The notes under the pieces: model-generated
Databases searched by the model: none
The model's input: only the letters and a program-made list of their open reading frames with translations
What the model was told of the DNA's origin: nothing
Program-made: the position numbers and the translations under genes
In this document: positions 43,746 through 52,593 of the stretch, piece after piece
How positions within the stretch are numbered: the first letter of the stretch is position 1
Layout: each line of letters opens with the position of its first letter
Assembly: GCA_947647735.1 (NCBI GenBank)
Contig: CANSLJ010000007.1
Location: forward strand, 85,071-149,070
Length of the DNA stretch: 64,000 bases
Reading direction: 5' to 3'
From: an uncultured bacterium
GTDB lineage: Bacteria; Bacillota; Clostridia; Lachnospirales; Lachnospiraceae

Positions 43746-44675
43746 ATGGATATACAGGAAATAGAAAAGGCACTTCAAATCCGCTATGTAAAACTTCATT
43801 TCACAATACAGTTTTCGGAAGATTCCAGACTTCCCATGAATAAGGTATCAGCAATACGCGGCGGCATCGGAGAAATGCTGCTGTGCGCCAACTGTATCAG
43901 AAACCGTGACTGCGAAAGGTGCGATTTTGAAAGCGAGTGCATCGTGAGAAGAATCATGTACTCCAAATTCGAGAAAAAGCCTGCGTTTATCACGACAGGC
44001 GAGAGTGCAGGCTATGTGTTCGAGTGTGAGAATTATGAAGAATTCTTTCAGGCGGGGGATACTCTGGATTTTCAGTTGATTTTATTTGGGAAAACTATCA
44101 TATATTTCAGTCAGTTTTTACAGGCAGTCTATCAGCTCGGCAATGCCGGGCTTGGAAAGGAACATGCGCAGTTTGAGGTAATTTCTGTCCGCAATACAAA
44201 GGGAGAGGCGATTATGGACGGGCGGACTATCCGCATGGAGCGCTACAAAGTGCAGACGATCGGCGACTATGTGAAATACCGTCTGCATCAGGGGAACGTT
44301 TCGGAGAATCGAATCCAGTTTAAAACACCTGTCACACTAAAATACCAAGGAGAATATCAGGAAAAGCTGACGCTCGAGGCGGTATTGCTGGCGTTGTTCC
44401 GCAGACTGTATATTCTGGACTGTTTTGAAAATTTGGACTGTGAGGAATTGTGTTTACAGGGGAAGCTTCCCGAAGTGTTGGAGGAGTATTCCGAGAAAAT
44501 AACGGTCTGGCGTTATTCAGGTACAAAAAATCAGAAGATTGCGCTCCGCGGCGTGAAGGGGGAGCTGCGCCTGTCTGGGATTCCGGATGAACTGCTGCCC
44601 GTTCTGCTGGCGGGGGAGATCATGCATATCGGGAAAAATACAAGTTTCGGGTTCGGGAGATATCGAGTGAGATAG
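43746..44675 (+). CDS. cas6: CRISPR precursor-crRNA endoribonuclease Cas6
   Basis: 309 residues. It has the RAMP-type C-terminal glycine-rich signature GKNTSFGFGRYRV and the Cas6 core pattern RGGIGEMLLC near residue 37. A Cys cluster C-x2-C-x5-C-x2-C-x5-C (CANCIRNRDCERCDFESEC, about 46-64) matches the cluster seen in type III-associated Cas6 proteins. It cuts array transcripts at the repeat hairpin, leaving an 8-nt 5' tag. The repeats downstream have a GCCC/GGGC hairpin followed by exactly eight bases, ATTGAAAC, the expected product. First gene of the cas operon; AAGGGAG precedes the ATG. Confidence 0.88.
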   Translation: MDIQEIEKALQIRYVKLHFTIQFSEDSRLPMNKVSAIRGGIGEMLLCANCIRNRDCERCDFESECIVRRIMYSKFEKKPAFITTGESAGYVFECENYEEFFQAGDTLDFQLILFGKTIIYFSQFLQAVYQLGNAGLGKEHAQFEVISVRNTKGEAIMDGRTIRMERYKVQTIGDYVKYRLHQGNVSENRIQFKTPVTLKYQGEYQEKLTLEAVLLALFRRLYILDCFENLDCEELCLQGKLPEVLEEYSEKITVWRYSGTKNQKIALRGVKGELRLSGIPDELLPVLLAGEIMHIGKNTSFGFGRYRVR

Positions 44676-44683
44676 GAGCGAGG

Positions 44684-46288
44684 ATGCGGAACTCAAATGG
44701 AGGAGATAAAGTGGAAAATAAGAGAGTGCTTGCGATGTATGATGTGAGAGGAAAACAGGAATACATCTACCGCAGCAAACATATTCAGGAAATTGTCGGA
44801 GCATCCGCGATCATTCGGGATGTTTTTAAGGACTATTTATATCCGGCTGCAAGAGAGATTCGGAATCAGGCAGAGGATATGGGGACAGAGGAGGCAATCT
44901 ATCAGTATGCCTGTATAAACCCTGAGACAAAGAAAAGACAAAAGACAGGCGCGCCTGAACCTGTCGAACCGTTTTCCCTGGCGGATTTTGAGCGCCGCAT
45001 GGAAGAGGCGCAGTATATCGGCGAAGTTGTCTACGACGGCGGCGGAAATTTTCTGGTTCTGTATCAGGACAGGGAAACCTGTATCAGCGTAAACCGGATT
45101 TTCATAAGAGAGCTGATGAAAAATACAGGTACGTTGAAAGTGCTCTGCACTATTTTGGAAAACCCGGACTTTGCCCACTATCGGGAAGACAATACAAGAT
45201 TGTATGAAAAACACAGAATAAACGAGGCCACAGAGAGCGTCATTTACCCGGTGAACTCTCTGCCCATCAGTCAGGTGGATCCGCTCACCGCAAGACCTCT
45301 TACCACAGTGCGTTACACTGCGTCCGGAGGAGACTTTGGCAAAGAAAAAATGTCTCTGGAGCGGGCTGCCAAGTATGATAAATACCGGGCGGAGCAAAGG
45401 GGCGGAGATGCCGGGGAGCGGATACTGGACAACATTGTGGAGGAGCGGGGCAATGAAAGTCTTCTGGCGGTCATCTATATAGACGGAAACAGTATGGGAG
45501 CCAAAGTGCAGTCCTGTCTGGAGGGAAAGATAAGCTACGAGGAGTGTGTGACAGAGCTCCGGAGATTTTCGGCACAGATCCAGAGGGATTATGTGGAAGA
45601 GCGGATAAAGGCGATAGGCGATATGCTGGATAAAAAATATCAGGATACAAAGAAACGGCGCACCATCGTATCGGCGGGGGATGAGATGACGATTATCTGT
45701 AAGGCGGGGGATGCTTTGGAGGTGGTGAAAGCCTACTTTGAGGGATTGCCCAGAGAGGGAAGCTCCTGTGCGGGTATCGCCGTTTTCCACAGTCACGCGC
45801 CCTACACGGACGCATACCGTCTGGCGGAGGAGTGCTGCGAATCGGGCAAGGACTTCATGAAAGAAAAGAGGCTGGATAACGCCTGTCTGCTGGACTTTCA
45901 CTATTGTCAGGGCGGCATCGGTATTTCCCTTGAGAGGATTCGGGAAAAAGAGCTGCAGGGGGATAAACCCAGCAGGCCCTGGCTGATGGATGCTTATTCC
46001 GGGAATAGGCCGGCGGAGTTTTACTATTCTCTGGAACTGGCACAGGAGATGGCGGAGATTTTGAGAAAGCTTGGCAGAACCAATGTAAAATCCCTGTTGA
46101 GTGTAGCCTTAAACAGCCCTGCGGGGCTGGAACTGGAGCTGCAGAGAATCAATGCGCACAGGGAGATGCCGGTGGATTTCACCCTGGGCGGAAAGCTGGA
46201 CAATGAACAGAAGCGGAAACTGCTCTACGATATGGTACTGGTCTATGACTTGTGGTTTCGGGGAGATGAGAAGGAAGAGGGCATGTAA
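44684..46288 (+). CDS. cas10: Cas10-like large subunit, short form without HD domain
   Basis: 534 residues, or 525 from an equally plausible GTG at 44711. It starts directly with palm-like sequence (VLAMYDVRGKQEYIYRS, GASAIIRDVF), then YDGGGNFLVLYQD, IYIDGNSMGAKVQSCLEGK and the second palm motif A331-G332-D333-E334 (IVSAGDEMTII) where GGDD is usual. CAGIAVFHSHAPYTDAYRLAE completes the fold. No N-terminal HD nuclease motif is visible and length is well below usual Csm1 or Cmr2. The two acidic residues of the motif are kept, so cyclic-oligoadenylate synthesis remains possible and would feed the two CARF proteins. Confidence 0.88.
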   Translation: MRNSNGGDKVENKRVLAMYDVRGKQEYIYRSKHIQEIVGASAIIRDVFKDYLYPAAREIRNQAEDMGTEEAIYQYACINPETKKRQKTGAPEPVEPFSLADFERRMEEAQYIGEVVYDGGGNFLVLYQDRETCISVNRIFIRELMKNTGTLKVLCTILENPDFAHYREDNTRLYEKHRINEATESVIYPVNSLPISQVDPLTARPLTTVRYTASGGDFGKEKMSLERAAKYDKYRAEQRGGDAGERILDNIVEERGNESLLAVIYIDGNSMGAKVQSCLEGKISYEECVTELRRFSAQIQRDYVEERIKAIGDMLDKKYQDTKKRRTIVSAGDEMTIICKAGDALEVVKAYFEGLPREGSSCAGIAVFHSHAPYTDAYRLAEECCESGKDFMKEKRLDNACLLDFHYCQGGIGISLERIREKELQGDKPSRPWLMDAYSGNRPAEFYYSLELAQEMAEILRKLGRTNVKSLLSVALNSPAGLELELQRINAHREMPVDFTLGGKLDNEQKRKLLYDMVLVYDLWFRGDEKEEGM

Positions 46289-46290
46289 GA

Positions 46291-48591
46291 GTGGAAAAAC
46301 TGTGTGGAAGACTGAAAATAGAATTGATGTCAGACCTTTGTGCGGGCTCGGGATATTCTTATGCAGGTATTATTGATTCAGATATGAGTTATGATGCTTA
46401 CGGCATTCCTGAAATCCCCGCCCGCCGCTTAAAGGGCTGTATGCGGGAGGCGGCGCAGCTTGTCTGTCCGGAGGCGGTGGAGGCTTTGTTTGGAAAGTCC
46501 GGGGACAATGGCGTGAAAGGAATTGTGCTGGGGAACGGTTATATAGAAGATTATGAGGAGATCACAGCGGAACTCCGGAGGCTGCGGGAGAGCGGCGGTG
46601 TGGAAAGCCGTTATCTGTCGCCCCAGAATATTTTGGAGCAGTATACGGGAATCAGAGCCCAGACAAAGCTGAACCCGGAGACAGGGACGGCACAGGAAAA
46701 CACTCTGCGGTATACCCGCGTGGTGGGACATCGCGATCCGCGGAAAGCGGGGGAAAATCTCTGCTTTTATGCGGTGTTGGAATATGAGAAGGCTTATGAA
46801 GAACAGGTGGAGCGGACCATAAAGGCTGTGAGAAATCTGGGATTGAACCGGAACAGAGGGCTGGGGAGTGTGCGGTGCAGTCTGGTGAAAGCGGGGGCGG
46901 ATATAGAAGCGGGAAAGCAGGAGAGGTTGACCTACGAGGAGATAAACGGAGAAAAAGTCTGCCTGACTTATGTAATCCGCAACCGTCAGCCTCTTTTGAT
47001 GGGCAGTGACAATACCGGCGTTTCAGATCCTTATATCAGCGGTAAAAGTGTGCTGGGAATGCTGGCAGGCGCGTATCTTGGCAGAGAAGGGAATACGGCG
47101 GAAAGTAAAGAATTTCAGGAACTGTTTCTGGACGGCACAACGATTTTTACGGATGCGAACATCACCTTTTTGCCGGAAAGGGAGCAGGAGAGCGCGGACT
47201 GCTGGCCTGCCTATTATCCGGCGCCGCTTTACTTAAACCGTCTGAAAAAGACGAAAATGCTTGTGAACCTTCTGGGGGAAAAAAGTACAGAATTTTCAGA
47301 TAGATCCGCTCTGTATGATGAGAAAAACGGCAACCAGCCGAAGAAGCTGAAAACACACTATGTCCATGAGGCCGCTCCGAATACTTTTGCGATTGCGGAG
47401 GCGGACAGGGAGATTGTCTATCATAACAGTCAGTTATCACAGTTATACTATCTGGAAGTGATATCGCCGGGACAGTATTTCCGGGGGTGCATTTATACGG
47501 ACAAAAAATATGCGGGCCTGTTAAAAGGACTGCTTGAGAGCGCACGCCTTTCCTTCGGCAAGTCAAAAAGTGCCCAGTACGGGGGCTGTGAGCTTGCGGC
47601 GAATATCACTGTCAGGGAGCCGGAGTGCAATGACTTTTCTGTGGGAGAGGGCGAAAGCGTGGCAGTGGTTTTCGGGAGTGACGCCGCATTTTTGACAGAA
47701 AACGGCTATACGGTGCGGTATGAGGAAGTGAAAGCGTTGGCTGCGGAGAAGCTTGGGATTCCTTATGATAAGACGACGGAGAGCGGGAGTATTTTACTGA
47801 CAAGGGAGCTGACCGGTTATCATACCACATGGAACCTCAGGCGTCCCGGGGTTCCCGGCATCAAAGCGGGCAGTGTGCTTGTCTACACAATAGCGGCAGG
47901 ATGCAGTTTTGAGAAATCGCTGCGGGCTGATGGCAGTTTTGTGGGAGAGGGGAATCAGGAAGGCTGCGGAGAAGTACGCATTGTGAAGTGCCGGGATATG
48001 AAGTATGAAGCCTGTCAGGTGAAACCTTCGGCGGGCGCGGAGGGAGTACAAAATCAGGGGAATGCCGCAGAAAAAGCGGGTACAGATGAAGCGCAGAAGT
48101 TAGTGTGCAGCAGGGCTTTTCTACAGTCTATTCTGACAGAGCAGCTTTTGGAGCGGCTGGTGTTTTTGTATATGAAAAATGAAGTCAGATTGCATCTGAA
48201 CGCTGCCACAGTGGGACGGGTGAATCTGATGCTGCAGGAGAGCCTGAATGCCTACAGGCACGAGCCGGAGAAGGCCTTTGTGGACTTTTGCGACCGGGTA
48301 TCATCCATCAAGCGTGTGAAAGAAAAAAGAGAAGCTTTCAGACTGCTGGATAAGCTGATGCGGAAGGAGAGCGGCAATGAGGAGCAGCATGAGATTGACT
48401 TTGACAAAATGGTCTGCGGCGGGGATGATGCCGCGTTGAAAGAAATAAGGGAGCTTTTGCAGAAATACACGACAAAGCAGGAGTATCGGGAGAGACTGCT
48501 CAGTATATGGGGCGTTTATCTGGGACAGATCCTCACCTGGCACAAATATCTGAAAAAACAGGAGGGAGGAAGCGGTGATGAAGAAGAATAA
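46291..48591 (+). CDS. csx10: Csx10-like RAMP protein (type III-D signature)
   Basis: 766 residues from GTG 46291, two bases after the cas10 stop. The N-terminus (LKIELMSDLCAGSGYSYAGI, PEIPARRLKGCMREAAQL) is the Csx10 pattern I know from subtype III-D. A second RAMP-like unit begins near residue 225 (LLMGSDNTGVSDPYISGKSV), and a glycine-rich segment follows at FVGEGNQEGCGEVRI. The last 150 residues or so are helical (LLERLVFLYMKNEVRLHLNA, LLQKYTTKQEYRERLLSIWG) and could supply the otherwise missing Cas11 small subunit; that last point is inference. Confidence 0.84.
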   Translation: MEKLCGRLKIELMSDLCAGSGYSYAGIIDSDMSYDAYGIPEIPARRLKGCMREAAQLVCPEAVEALFGKSGDNGVKGIVLGNGYIEDYEEITAELRRLRESGGVESRYLSPQNILEQYTGIRAQTKLNPETGTAQENTLRYTRVVGHRDPRKAGENLCFYAVLEYEKAYEEQVERTIKAVRNLGLNRNRGLGSVRCSLVKAGADIEAGKQERLTYEEINGEKVCLTYVIRNRQPLLMGSDNTGVSDPYISGKSVLGMLAGAYLGREGNTAESKEFQELFLDGTTIFTDANITFLPEREQESADCWPAYYPAPLYLNRLKKTKMLVNLLGEKSTEFSDRSALYDEKNGNQPKKLKTHYVHEAAPNTFAIAEADREIVYHNSQLSQLYYLEVISPGQYFRGCIYTDKKYAGLLKGLLESARLSFGKSKSAQYGGCELAANITVREPECNDFSVGEGESVAVVFGSDAAFLTENGYTVRYEEVKALAAEKLGIPYDKTTESGSILLTRELTGYHTTWNLRRPGVPGIKAGSVLVYTIAAGCSFEKSLRADGSFVGEGNQEGCGEVRIVKCRDMKYEACQVKPSAGAEGVQNQGNAAEKAGTDEAQKLVCSRAFLQSILTEQLLERLVFLYMKNEVRLHLNAATVGRVNLMLQESLNAYRHEPEKAFVDFCDRVSSIKRVKEKREAFRLLDKLMRKESGNEEQHEIDFDKMVCGGDDAALKEIRELLQKYTTKQEYRERLLSIWGVYLGQILTWHKYLKKQEGGSGDEEE

Positions 48592-49843
48592 GATTATAAA
48601 GAAAATATATTATCGAATTAACTTCCGCCTTGCCTCCGCCCTGTCAGTGGGCAGCGGGGAGAACCGGTATTCGGACGGTGATATTTTGCGGGATGCCGCG
48701 GGAGTGCCCTTTGTGCCGGGCAGTTCTCTGGCTGGAATTTACCGCTCTCTGTTAAAGGCGGAGGAGGCGGATTACTATTTTGGGAGTACCCGTATGCTGG
48801 AACAGAGTGCAGACAGCAGGGTGCTCGTCTATGATGCGAAAATCCGGGACAGGGACGGAGAGGCGGCTTTCCGCAGTGTGATTCGGGATTGTGTGGGGCT
48901 GGATGAGTGGAAAACAGGAAAGAAGGGCTGTAAGTTTGACTTTGAAGTGGTGGAGCCGGGGGCGGAGTTTGTCACCTATCTGGAACAGAACTGTGAGGAG
49001 GGGGATAACGATATCTGCGGGGAGGTAGCCGCTGCATGGTTGAATCATCAGATTTACATCGGGCGTAAGACAATGCGGGGGCTAGGCAGCATCGGAGAGA
49101 CAACTGTCTGCCGCAGAAGCTTTGATTTGAGGGAGAAAGAGGGGCAGGATGCGTGGCTTGATTTTGATATGTACCGGGACGGGGACTGGGAAGGTGCGGA
49201 ATTTACAGCGCCGGATGTACACTGTGAAGCAGAGGATTTTGCCAATTGCGTTATTTTGGAGATGAAATTGCGGCAGAGAGGCGGCATCTCCATCAGACGT
49301 TACACAACAGCGGTGAGCAGGGACAAAGTGCAGCCGGATGCGGAGCAGTTTACCTGTATCATGACGGAGGATGGAACGGAGGTACCCTGTATTCCGGGAA
49401 CTTCGTGGGCGGGTGCTTTTCGACATCATTTAGAGCGGCTTTCGCCGGGATGTACGGAAAAATATTTTGGGAGTCTCGAGAAGCGCTCCGGTATCCGGTT
49501 CGGGGAAAGTTTCCTTGAGGGCGCCCGGGCGAAAGTGCTGACCCGAAATGCGGTGGACCGTTTCACCGGCGGCGTCATTGAAAACGCCCTGTTTACAGAA
49601 AAAATGTGGTATGGCGGAACGACGAAGCTGCACATTGAGATTCCGGCCGGGGCGGACAGGCGTCTGAAACAGGCGTTTTCAGCTGCTCTTACGGATCTGC
49701 ATACGGGAGTTCTTTCTGTGGGCGGCCTGACGGCTGTGGGCAGGGGGATTTTCGAGGGATTAAGCCTGCGGATTGACGGGGAGGATGTGCCGGTCGGTGA
49801 AGAGATGTACGGGGAGATTCTGAATACATTGAAGGATAAATGA
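48578..49843 (+). CDS. Tandem Cas7 (Csm3-like) RAMP fusion
   Basis: 421 residues from ATG 48578 (GGAGGGAGG upstream; 14-bp overlap with csx10). Two Csm3-like units are fused. Unit 1 has LASALSVGSGENRYSDGDIL and VPFVPGSSLAGIYRSLL, ending with TMRGLGSIGE. Unit 2 (from about residue 225) has RQRGGISIRRYTTAVSRD, VPCIPGTSWAGAFRHHLERL and VLSVGGLTAVGRGIF. Cas7 subunits form the crRNA-binding backbone and cut target RNA with a loop aspartate; candidates are in SDGDIL and VSRDK. Fusion fits III-D-like effectors. Confidence 0.86.
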   Translation: MKKNKIIKKIYYRINFRLASALSVGSGENRYSDGDILRDAAGVPFVPGSSLAGIYRSLLKAEEADYYFGSTRMLEQSADSRVLVYDAKIRDRDGEAAFRSVIRDCVGLDEWKTGKKGCKFDFEVVEPGAEFVTYLEQNCEEGDNDICGEVAAAWLNHQIYIGRKTMRGLGSIGETTVCRRSFDLREKEGQDAWLDFDMYRDGDWEGAEFTAPDVHCEAEDFANCVILEMKLRQRGGISIRRYTTAVSRDKVQPDAEQFTCIMTEDGTEVPCIPGTSWAGAFRHHLERLSPGCTEKYFGSLEKRSGIRFGESFLEGARAKVLTRNAVDRFTGGVIENALFTEKMWYGGTTKLHIEIPAGADRRLKQAFSAALTDLHTGVLSVGGLTAVGRGIFEGLSLRIDGEDVPVGEEMYGEILNTLKDK

Positions 49844-49968
49844 ACAGAGAGCATTTTTTGCGGTTTATGATATGAACGTGATGGGTGCTGTCTATAGAGA
49901 AAAAGAGATCGGATATACGGTATAAAGCAGATAGAAATAAAGAAAAGCGACAGAAGAAAGGCACGGGC

Positions 49969-50505
49969 ATGGGAAAGCATGAAAAAATAGAGACAATGGA
50001 TGCGTTCTGGCAGCTGGCGGAGCGGATGGAGCAGGGCTTTGTCTTTGCAATGTTTACGGACGGGATCGTATTTGAGCGCTGGCCGTTTTGGGAAGAAGGA
50101 AAAAGCACTGCCCGGGAGGCGTTAGAGCGTTTTCGGACAAAAGAGGAAAAGCTTCTGGATATCCGTCTGTTCAACAGGGAAAAGGAACTGCGGATGTTCC
50201 GGGGGAATATCGGCGGGACATTTTTGGGGAGAGTACTGGAAGATGAACCGGGGCTTTTCGATGAAGCCGTATATTTTGACGAGGAGCAATATCTGGATAT
50301 TGATACAAAGCGCTCGGAAACTCTTTTTGCCGGTGAGGGAAAAGTGAGAGCGACAGGGGGCGGCATCTATCGGCTGCCGCTCAAACGGTTTGAGAACGCC
50401 AAAGTAAAAGTGCGAAATTATCTCGGCTATTATGAAAATACAGGTCAGGCTTATGTGAAGGACTGGCGGCTTGTGGAACTGATTCAGGAAGAGGGGGAGA
50501 GTTAA
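49969..50505 (+). CDS. csx19: Csx19-like protein (type III-D associated)
   Basis: 178 residues from ATG 49969, which has AGAAAGG upstream; the longer frame from 49885 lacks a site. The pattern LLDIRLFNREKELRMFRGNI, FDEEQYLDI, GKVRATGGGIYRLPLK and VRNYLGYYENTGQAYVKDWR matches what I recall of the Csx19 (TIGR03984) family, which occurs with csx10 in subtype III-D. Its biochemical role is not established. The TAA stop is followed with no gap by the GTG of the next gene. Confidence 0.75.
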   Translation: MGKHEKIETMDAFWQLAERMEQGFVFAMFTDGIVFERWPFWEEGKSTAREALERFRTKEEKLLDIRLFNREKELRMFRGNIGGTFLGRVLEDEPGLFDEAVYFDEEQYLDIDTKRSETLFAGEGKVRATGGGIYRLPLKRFENAKVKVRNYLGYYENTGQAYVKDWRLVELIQEEGES

Positions 50506-52593
50506 GTGGCGGTAAAATATATCAGAAATAATAAAACATTTATCAATCCCTATACATTTGTGCCGACGCCGAAAAAGCAGCCGGTCAGGCGGGAAGCCCT
50601 CGGGGAGCATTATAACACTTCCCTGCACACAGGTGTTTTGCAGTGCAGGCTCTATGTGCGGACGCCCTTAGGCATCCCGGATGCAGTGACGGAGGAGGAG
50701 ATTGGCGGGCACAGGAAATATCGGTTCTTTTCCTATACGGAGGAGGGAAAGCGGGTGCTTGTGATTCCGGGAAGCGCGCTGCGCGGAACAGTCCGCTCTG
50801 TGTTTGAAGCGGCGACGGATTCCTGTTTTTCCACGCTCCGGGACAATACCGGTCTGTCCAAACGGATTGAGAGCCGTGGGGCCTATAAGCCGGGCATTTT
50901 AAAGCGGGAGAACGGGGAGTGGAAACTGTATCATGCGAAGCGTTATCTGCTGGCGGCCGATACGATGCCGCTTGGGCCTGCCTGCGGCGTTGTTGAGCGC
51001 AATTATAGCAAATTTGCGGGACTGCCCAAAGAGGTTTATGTCAATATTCTGAAACAGGGAAAGGACGGGGGGAGAGCTGCTGTAACGCAGCAGGGGGAAG
51101 AACTGTATTTCGGGGACGAAGTGGAATTCCGGATAGAGGAAAAAGGCAGATATGAGAAGAGAGGATTTCTGATTTGGGAGGGTGCTGCCGCTGACATCAG
51201 AAAGCAGGCGGGAAACGGGAGTCCACAGGGTGGCAGGAAGCGCGGCATTGTCTATATCGGAGAATCCTTCGGAACAAGAAAGCACGGTGAGAGTATTTTC
51301 ATGCCGGTCCGGGAAGTGCAGGATATTGGAAACGAACAACTGAAAAAGGCGTACCAAGGACTGCTTGAGACATTGGAGATGTATAGAAATCCCGCTGTCA
51401 ACCGGAGCGGTGATAAACACAGCGGCTATAGCGGCTTTGAACATGCGAAAAAAGAGCGGGGAATCCCGGTATGGTATTCTCTGAGGGATGCGAAGCTGTC
51501 TATGGCGGCCATCGGCAGAACCTTTTACAATACGACGTTAAATGAACTGGCGGGAGAGCGGCAGCCCTGCAAAAACAGGAAGAAACTCTGCGCGGCCTGT
51601 ATGCTCTTTGGCATGACCGGAGAGGAAAATCTGGGGAGCCGTATCCGGTTTACGGATGCAAGAGCTGGGCAGGACTATCCGACAGAGGAAGTGACATTGC
51701 AAATTCTCGGAGAGCCGCGGTATTCCTATCTGCCCTTTTATGTCAGAGGAGAGGAGGGCGATTCCTATGACGATGCAGGGGTGGAGATCGCGGGAAGGAA
51801 ATTTTACTGGCACAATGAGCGGGCACAGTCGGAGCCCGGGGTTTACAGGGGAGCGGCGCCGGGCAGGATGAACAGCACGCTGGAACTTGTAGGGTCGGGG
51901 GCGGAGTTTGCGTTTTCCATCTACTATGACGGGATTACCGAAGAGCAGCTTGCAAAGCTTATGTGGTGTCTGCATTTTGGGGAGAACGAGGCGGAGGGAA
52001 CCCTTTGCCACAAATTCGGACATGGAAAGCCTCTCGGACTGGGAAGCGCCAAAGTGGTGGTTGAGGAGCGGGCAGAGCGGATTTTCGAGGACGGACGCTA
52101 TGAGTGGCGGCATGAGAAACCGGTGGAGGCTGGGGAGGTTCCTGACATCAGAAACCGGAAAGAGCTGGAGAAGGTGATGGATTTTCACTGGCTTGAAAAG
52201 AGCGGAAATCCGGATGCGGTTATCCGGTACCCTGAGGTTTACGATGTGGGCGGAAAGGCATTTCCGAAAGATGGAGGAAACGAGGGTGCGGGGCATATCT
52301 GGTATATGAAAAACCGGGAGAAACCGGGGGCTTACAACGATAATGACAGAGTGGAGAGGCTGCCGGATATCCTGGCGGAAAATCAGGAACTGCATGGCTA
52401 TGAGAAAGTCGGGGGAGATTTCGGCGGAGGCGGTTACAGAGGAAGCAATGGTTATAACAGGACCGGCGGAAATAAGGAGAGCGGCAGATATAGCGGGAGC
52501 AATAGTTATAAGGGAAGTAAACATTATAGCGGAAATAGCGGGAATGAGAGAAGTAATAGTTATCGCGGGAATAGAGGAGGAAACAGAAATTGA
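50506..52593 (+). CDS. Large RAMP protein (TIGR03986-type) with disordered Gly/Ser/Asn/Tyr/Arg tail
   Basis: 695 residues from GTG 50506. The start NKTFINPYTFVPTPKKQP, VLVIPGSALRGTVRSVFE, ACMLFGMTGEENLGSRIRF and KFGHGKPLGLGSAKVVVE fit the RAMP family I remember as TIGR03986, found in type III-D loci. It probably contributes backbone or cap units to the effector. The last 50 residues or so are low-complexity (YRGSNGYNRTGGNKESGRYS and similar, ending RGNRGGNRN), unusual for a Cas subunit. The codons for that end also supply the AGAGGAGG site for the next gene, overlapping by 4 bp. Confidence 0.8.
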   Translation: MAVKYIRNNKTFINPYTFVPTPKKQPVRREALGEHYNTSLHTGVLQCRLYVRTPLGIPDAVTEEEIGGHRKYRFFSYTEEGKRVLVIPGSALRGTVRSVFEAATDSCFSTLRDNTGLSKRIESRGAYKPGILKRENGEWKLYHAKRYLLAADTMPLGPACGVVERNYSKFAGLPKEVYVNILKQGKDGGRAAVTQQGEELYFGDEVEFRIEEKGRYEKRGFLIWEGAAADIRKQAGNGSPQGGRKRGIVYIGESFGTRKHGESIFMPVREVQDIGNEQLKKAYQGLLETLEMYRNPAVNRSGDKHSGYSGFEHAKKERGIPVWYSLRDAKLSMAAIGRTFYNTTLNELAGERQPCKNRKKLCAACMLFGMTGEENLGSRIRFTDARAGQDYPTEEVTLQILGEPRYSYLPFYVRGEEGDSYDDAGVEIAGRKFYWHNERAQSEPGVYRGAAPGRMNSTLELVGSGAEFAFSIYYDGITEEQLAKLMWCLHFGENEAEGTLCHKFGHGKPLGLGSAKVVVEERAERIFEDGRYEWRHEKPVEAGEVPDIRNRKELEKVMDFHWLEKSGNPDAVIRYPEVYDVGGKAFPKDGGNEGAGHIWYMKNREKPGAYNDNDRVERLPDILAENQELHGYEKVGGDFGGGGYRGSNGYNRTGGNKESGRYSGSNSYKGSKHYSGNSGNERSNSYRGNRGGNRN

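Noticed and set aside
44837-45901. 354-codon minus-strand ORF opposite cas10
   Set aside because: Antisense shadow of a clear Cas10 protein, with no SD.
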